This document shows, in pieces, positions 61,311 to 64,000 of a stretch of DNA of 64,000 nt; position 1 is the first letter of the stretch, and the number at the start of each line of letters is the position of its first letter. The position numbers were made by a program, and so were the translations under genes. The DNA is from Coriobacteriaceae bacterium AF08-21 (lineage in GTDB: Bacteria; Actinomycetota; Coriobacteriia; Coriobacteriales; Coriobacteriaceae), in contig JAQCQR010000011.1 of the NCBI GenBank assembly GCA_027687465.1, positions 1-64,000 on the forward strand. The letters run 5' to 3'. Below the pieces are notes generated by a model, which saw only the letters and a list, made by a program, of their open reading frames with translations, searched no databases and was not told where the DNA came from.

Positions 61311-61934
61311 ATGCCCGATTCCCGCACACTCTGGACCGCCGTCGTTATCATCTGTATCGCCGTGTCGGTGTTCTTTAGCGTCAAAAAACGCACTACGTTT
61401 AAACGCCTGCAACAGTTGATGGCCGCCAAACAGTGGGCCGAGTTCGATCGTTTGCTCGACGGCAAACTCACCAGCATGCTGTACCCGCGCTACAACCGCG
61501 ACTACCTGCGTCTGAACTCCTATCTGCTGCGCGAGGACCACGAGCGCGCCGGCGAGATGTTCGACCTGCTGCTGGGACTCAACCTGCCCAAGATGCAGCG
61601 CGTCGACCTGGTGATCAAGGCCTTTAACTACTACGTTGGCCAGGAGGACCGCAAAAAGTCCAAGGAGCTGCTGCATGAAATCAAGGGCTTTGAGGGCGGT
61701 CAGGCCGAGGCGGTCGCGCACGAGTGCCAGCTGATGTACGACACGATGATCCTCAAGCGTCACAACGACATTCCCGAGCTGGAGCGCATGCTCGAGGATG
61801 TCGGCGACGACCCGGTCAAGCGCTGCCGCTTGGAGTACCTGCTGGCCCTGCAGTACCAGAACAAGGGCGACGAAGCCAAGTTTGCCGAGTACTTGGAAAA
61901 GTCGGGCCAGCACTCGATGGCTGTCAACGCGTAA
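61311..61934 (+). CDS. Membrane-anchored TPR-like protein
   Basis: 207-aa protein with one N-terminal transmembrane helix (LWTAVVIICIAVSVFFSV) followed by helical repeats that look like TPR units (QQLMAAKQWAEFDRLLDGKL, EDHERAGEMFDLLLGLNLP, RRLEYLLALQYQNKGDEAKFAEYLEK). It may act as a scaffold at the membrane. No specific family assigned. It lies about 30 bases before tRNA-Leu. Confidence 0.75.
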   Translation: MPDSRTLWTAVVIICIAVSVFFSVKKRTTFKRLQQLMAAKQWAEFDRLLDGKLTSMLYPRYNRDYLRLNSYLLREDHERAGEMFDLLLGLNLPKMQRVDLVIKAFNYYVGQEDRKKSKELLHEIKGFEGGQAEAVAHECQLMYDTMILKRHNDIPELERMLEDVGDDPVKRCRLEYLLALQYQNKGDEAKFAEYLEKSGQHSMAVNA

Positions 61935-61965
61935 CGGGCGGCTTGTGCTAGACTTCTAGTCTCAC

Positions 61966-62050
61966 GGGGGCGTGGCGGAATTGGCATACGCAGGAGACTT
62001 AAAATCTCTCGCCGCAAGGATTGTGGGTTCGAGTCCCACCGCCCCTACCA
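61966..62050 (+). tRNA. tRNA-Leu (anticodon UAA)
   Basis: Cloverleaf elements are clear: acceptor stem GGGGGCG with CGCCCCT (one G-U pair), D-arm TGGCGGAATTGGCA, anticodon loop CTTAAAA with TAA, a variable arm around TCGCCGCAAGGA, and the T-arm GTGGGTTCGAGTCCCAC. The CCA end is encoded (62048-62050). The anticodon reads UUA/UUG leucine codons. Confidence 0.95.
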
Positions 62051-62227
62051 TTGGCTTTTACGGGCCCGTATCTCCCAGGGATGCGGGCCCGTTTCTTTTG
62101 CACGCCGGTGGGGCTCGAACCCGCGAGGGGGCGAGCGTTAAGCAAACGCGGAGCGTTTGTAGCGAGCCGGCGAGGGCGCCGGCAGGCGACCGAGGCCGGT
62201 GCGTATTTGCTGCGCAAATTCGCAGAC

Positions 62228-62245
62228 GTCCCACCGCCCCTACCA
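62228..62245 (+). repeat. Duplicate of the tRNA-Leu 3' end
   Basis: GTCCCACCGCCCCTACCA is an exact 18-bp copy of 62033-62050, the tRNA T-arm, acceptor and CCA. The 40 bases after each copy are also similar (CCCAGGGATGCGGGCCCGTTTCTTT). It looks like an attachment-site duplication or a short tandem duplication. Confidence 0.8.
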
Positions 62246-62314
62246 CGCATTGTTTTCGAGCCCGTGTCCCCCAGGGATGCGGGCCCGTTTCTTTCGGACG
62301 CCGGTGGACTTTAG

Positions 62315-62383
62315 AAGTTGCGGTGGAATAGTTCCTGTTTTGACTGGTTACCAGCTCATTTAAGAACTTTTTCACCGCAACTT
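62315..62383. repeat. Palindromic repeat, left copy
   Basis: AAGTTGCGGTG (62315-62325) pairs perfectly with CACCGCAACTT (62373-62383). A second copy of the same arms occurs at 63900-63966, so the two flank the AAA_14/DUF4143 gene. The loop sequences differ. Confidence 0.7.
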
Positions 62384-62397
62384 AGATTGGCACTCCC

Positions 62398-62480
62398 ACA
62401 TTTTTCGATGGAAAAACGTGGTTGTCTCGCACATTTTCCGATGGAAAAACGTGGTTGTCTCGCACATTTTCCGATGGAAA
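62398..62480 (+). repeat. 33-bp tandem repeats carrying palindromes
   Basis: Two full 33-bp units (62398-62430, 62431-62463) and a partial third. Each holds TTTTCCGATGGAAAA or TTTTTCGATGGAAAA, a palindrome with arms TTTTCC/GGAAAA. They end just ahead of a TATACT box (about 62495) for the ATPase gene. Spaced palindromes like these are typical of operators. Confidence 0.75.
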
Positions 62481-62523
62481 CGCCCAAATGGCCTTATACT
62501 AGCCGAGAGGGTTGGGAGGCAAT

Positions 62524-63825
62524 ATGCAACGACAGCTTATGAGTGAACTTATCGCTTGGAAATCAAGGGCGAATCGCAAACCTCTCTTGCTTAAGGGAGC
62601 CCGCCAGACAGGAAAGACTTGGCTTCTTAACGAATTCGCAAGCCAGCAGTATCGAAACGTCATTCGTTTTGACTTTATGCTCGAGCCGAGCACACGCTCG
62701 CTGTTCGATGGGGACCTCGACCCCAAGCGCATCATCTCCCAGATAGAGCTCCTACGTGGCCAAACCGTAACGCCGACAGACACGCTCATCATCTTCGACG
62801 AGATCCAAGAGGCGCCACGCGGGATCACCTCGCTCAAGTACTTCAACGAGCTTGCACCCGAATACCACATCGTAGCAGCCGGTTCCTATATGGGCCTCGC
62901 GCTCCGACGCGAAAACGAGTCATTTCCCGTCGGCAAAATCGACCAGCTCACCATGCGTCCCATGGGGTTTGCCGAGTTCGTTCGCGCCGTCGACGGCAAC
63001 CCGCTCGCCGACGCCATCCTTGCCGCAGACATGAACCTTCTAGCAAACGTCACCGAAAAGCTCGTGCACTTGCTCAAGGAATACCTTGTTGTCGGTGGTA
63101 TGCCCGAAGTTGTCTCCGCTTTCGCCGAGACACGCGACTTCATTGAAGCCCGAAGGCTTCAGCAGCAAATCATCGAGGCTTACGAATCCGATTTTGGCAA
63201 ACATGCACCCGCCCGCATCGTCGAGCGCATGAGGTTGGTTTGGAAATCCCTTCCTGGCCAGCTTGCCAAGGAGAACAAGAAGTTTGTCTATGGCGCCCTT
63301 CGCCCCGGAGCGCGCGCACGCGATTTTGAGGAAAGCCTCCAGTGGCTCACGGACTACGGAATCGTTCATAAGGTGCCACGTGTTTCCGCTCTAAAGGCAC
63401 CGCTCTCGAGCTACGAAGACCTCTCGGGCTTCAAACTGTTCTGCATCGACACCGGCATCCTCGGAGCGCTCTCCGGTCTCTCTCCGGCCATCGTTCTTAA
63501 CGGATCCGCTGTTTTTACCGAGTTCAAAGGTTCGCTGACCGAACAATACGTCGCGCAGGAGCTTTTGCTCCAGGACAAAACTCCCGTGTATTGGTCCTCT
63601 ACCTCTGGCAATGCCGAAACCGACTTTGCCATCGACCATGCGGGAACCGTGCTTCCGCTTGAGGTCAAGGCGGCAGAGAACCTTAAAGCGAAGAGTCTGA
63701 AAATAGCCTGCGAAAAATTCAAACTCGAGCGTTGCGTGAGGAGCTCTCTGGCGGCATATAGAGACGAGGACACGCTCGTCAATATTCCGCTTTGGGAAAT
63801 TGGGCAAATCGACAAACTGGCATAA
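62524..63825 (+). CDS. AAA_14 / DUF4143 ATPase
   Basis: 433-aa ATPase of the widespread AAA_14-DUF4143 family. Walker A LLLKGARQTGKTWLL near residue 20, Walker B TLIIFDEIQEAPRG, and sensor region HIVAAGSYMGLAL. The C-terminal DUF4143 domain has FTEFKGSLTEQYVAQELL and ETDFAIDHAGTVLPLEVKAAEN, the E..D..ExK layout of a nuclease-like fold. GGGAGGCAAT precedes the ATG. The gene sits on its own between palindromic repeats with operator-like repeats upstream. Function of the family is unclear. Confidence 0.9.
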   Translation: MQRQLMSELIAWKSRANRKPLLLKGARQTGKTWLLNEFASQQYRNVIRFDFMLEPSTRSLFDGDLDPKRIISQIELLRGQTVTPTDTLIIFDEIQEAPRGITSLKYFNELAPEYHIVAAGSYMGLALRRENESFPVGKIDQLTMRPMGFAEFVRAVDGNPLADAILAADMNLLANVTEKLVHLLKEYLVVGGMPEVVSAFAETRDFIEARRLQQQIIEAYESDFGKHAPARIVERMRLVWKSLPGQLAKENKKFVYGALRPGARARDFEESLQWLTDYGIVHKVPRVSALKAPLSSYEDLSGFKLFCIDTGILGALSGLSPAIVLNGSAVFTEFKGSLTEQYVAQELLLQDKTPVYWSSTSGNAETDFAIDHAGTVLPLEVKAAENLKAKSLKIACEKFKLERCVRSSLAAYRDEDTLVNIPLWEIGQIDKLA

Positions 63826-63899
63826 AGGCTGCGGAGGCGCTCAGCAAGGACTGTCCCCAGGTGCCAGCAGAAAAAAACGTCCCTAGGTGCCGGCTGTTG

Positions 63900-63966
63900 A
63901 GTTGCGGTGGAATAGGGACTGGTTGGGGCCCGAAAGGGCGATTTTAGTCCGCATTTCACCGCAACT
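63900..63966. repeat. Palindromic repeat, right copy
   Basis: AGTTGCGGTG (63900-63909) pairs perfectly with CACCGCAACT (63957-63966). Same family as 62315-62383. The piece before it (CCCCAGGTGCCAGCAG ... CCCTAGGTGCCGGC) is repeat debris also seen near 18.9 kb. Confidence 0.7.
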
Positions 63967-64000
63967 TATGAGGGGATGGTTAAAGGGCGCTCAGGCTCGG

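Noticed and set aside
62381..62480. CRISPR array
   Set aside because: The 33-bp units are directly adjacent with no spacers, and only about 2.5 copies exist. No cas gene is in the window.

Overview
The window looks like a piece of an actinobacterial chromosome of the class Coriobacteriia, most likely Collinsella. This is inferred from high GC in the core genes, strong AGGAGG-type ribosome binding sites, and the gene repertoire (Mn-dependent pyrophosphatase, ROK glucokinase, GluQRS, LPxTG-type surface protein, DUF2207 protein). No database search was possible, so the genus is an inference.

Layout. 0-23.9 kb is mostly housekeeping: NhaA antiporter, PpaC, ROK glucokinase, GntR/UTRA regulator, ManA, PcrA helicase, UppP, a universal stress protein, a two-component pair, PurH, a GNAT enzyme, a DUF2207 membrane protein, GluQRS, a TacA/TacT-like toxin-antitoxin pair and three tandem metallophosphoesterases. 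24.0-27.3 kb is one large cell-wall-anchored coiled-coil protein with a central CAP domain.

27.4-57.5 kb is an accessory, defence-like island. Its left part is a minus-strand operon: a multi-pass membrane protein, a 68-aa membrane peptide, a ClpX-like AAA+ unfoldase, a 1316-aa SF2 helicase fused to a PD-(D/E)XK-like nuclease, and a 631-aa protein whose C-terminus resembles a PIWI domain. Its right part is another minus-strand operon: an unknown 305-aa protein, a VirD4/TraG-like ATPase without any other conjugation gene, a ClpP-like serine protease, and an unknown 264-aa protein. Each operon lies divergently beside a plus-strand protein that looks like a degenerate HsdM fused to an HsdS-type recognition region. 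The ClpX-like protein keeps a ClpP-docking (VGF) loop and a pore loop. The ClpX and ClpP halves may therefore work together, making one large split system; this is the best candidate here for an undescribed system.

Between the two halves lie a tandemly duplicated three-gene module (membrane protein, small acidic protein, and a divergent ~720-aa zinc-motif protein resembling the DUF6076 type) with remnants of a further copy, an AT-richer HpaII-type restriction-modification pair, and a frameshifted membrane gene. An AbiE toxin-antitoxin operon and a 180-bp inverted-repeat element close the island.

57.8-64 kb returns to ordinary genes: a DUF4342 protein with an OmpR/HisKA two-component pair, a VOC protein with a PTS IIB, a TPR-like membrane-anchored protein, tRNA-Leu(UAA) with a partial 3' duplication, and an AAA_14/DUF4143 ATPase flanked by palindromic repeats.
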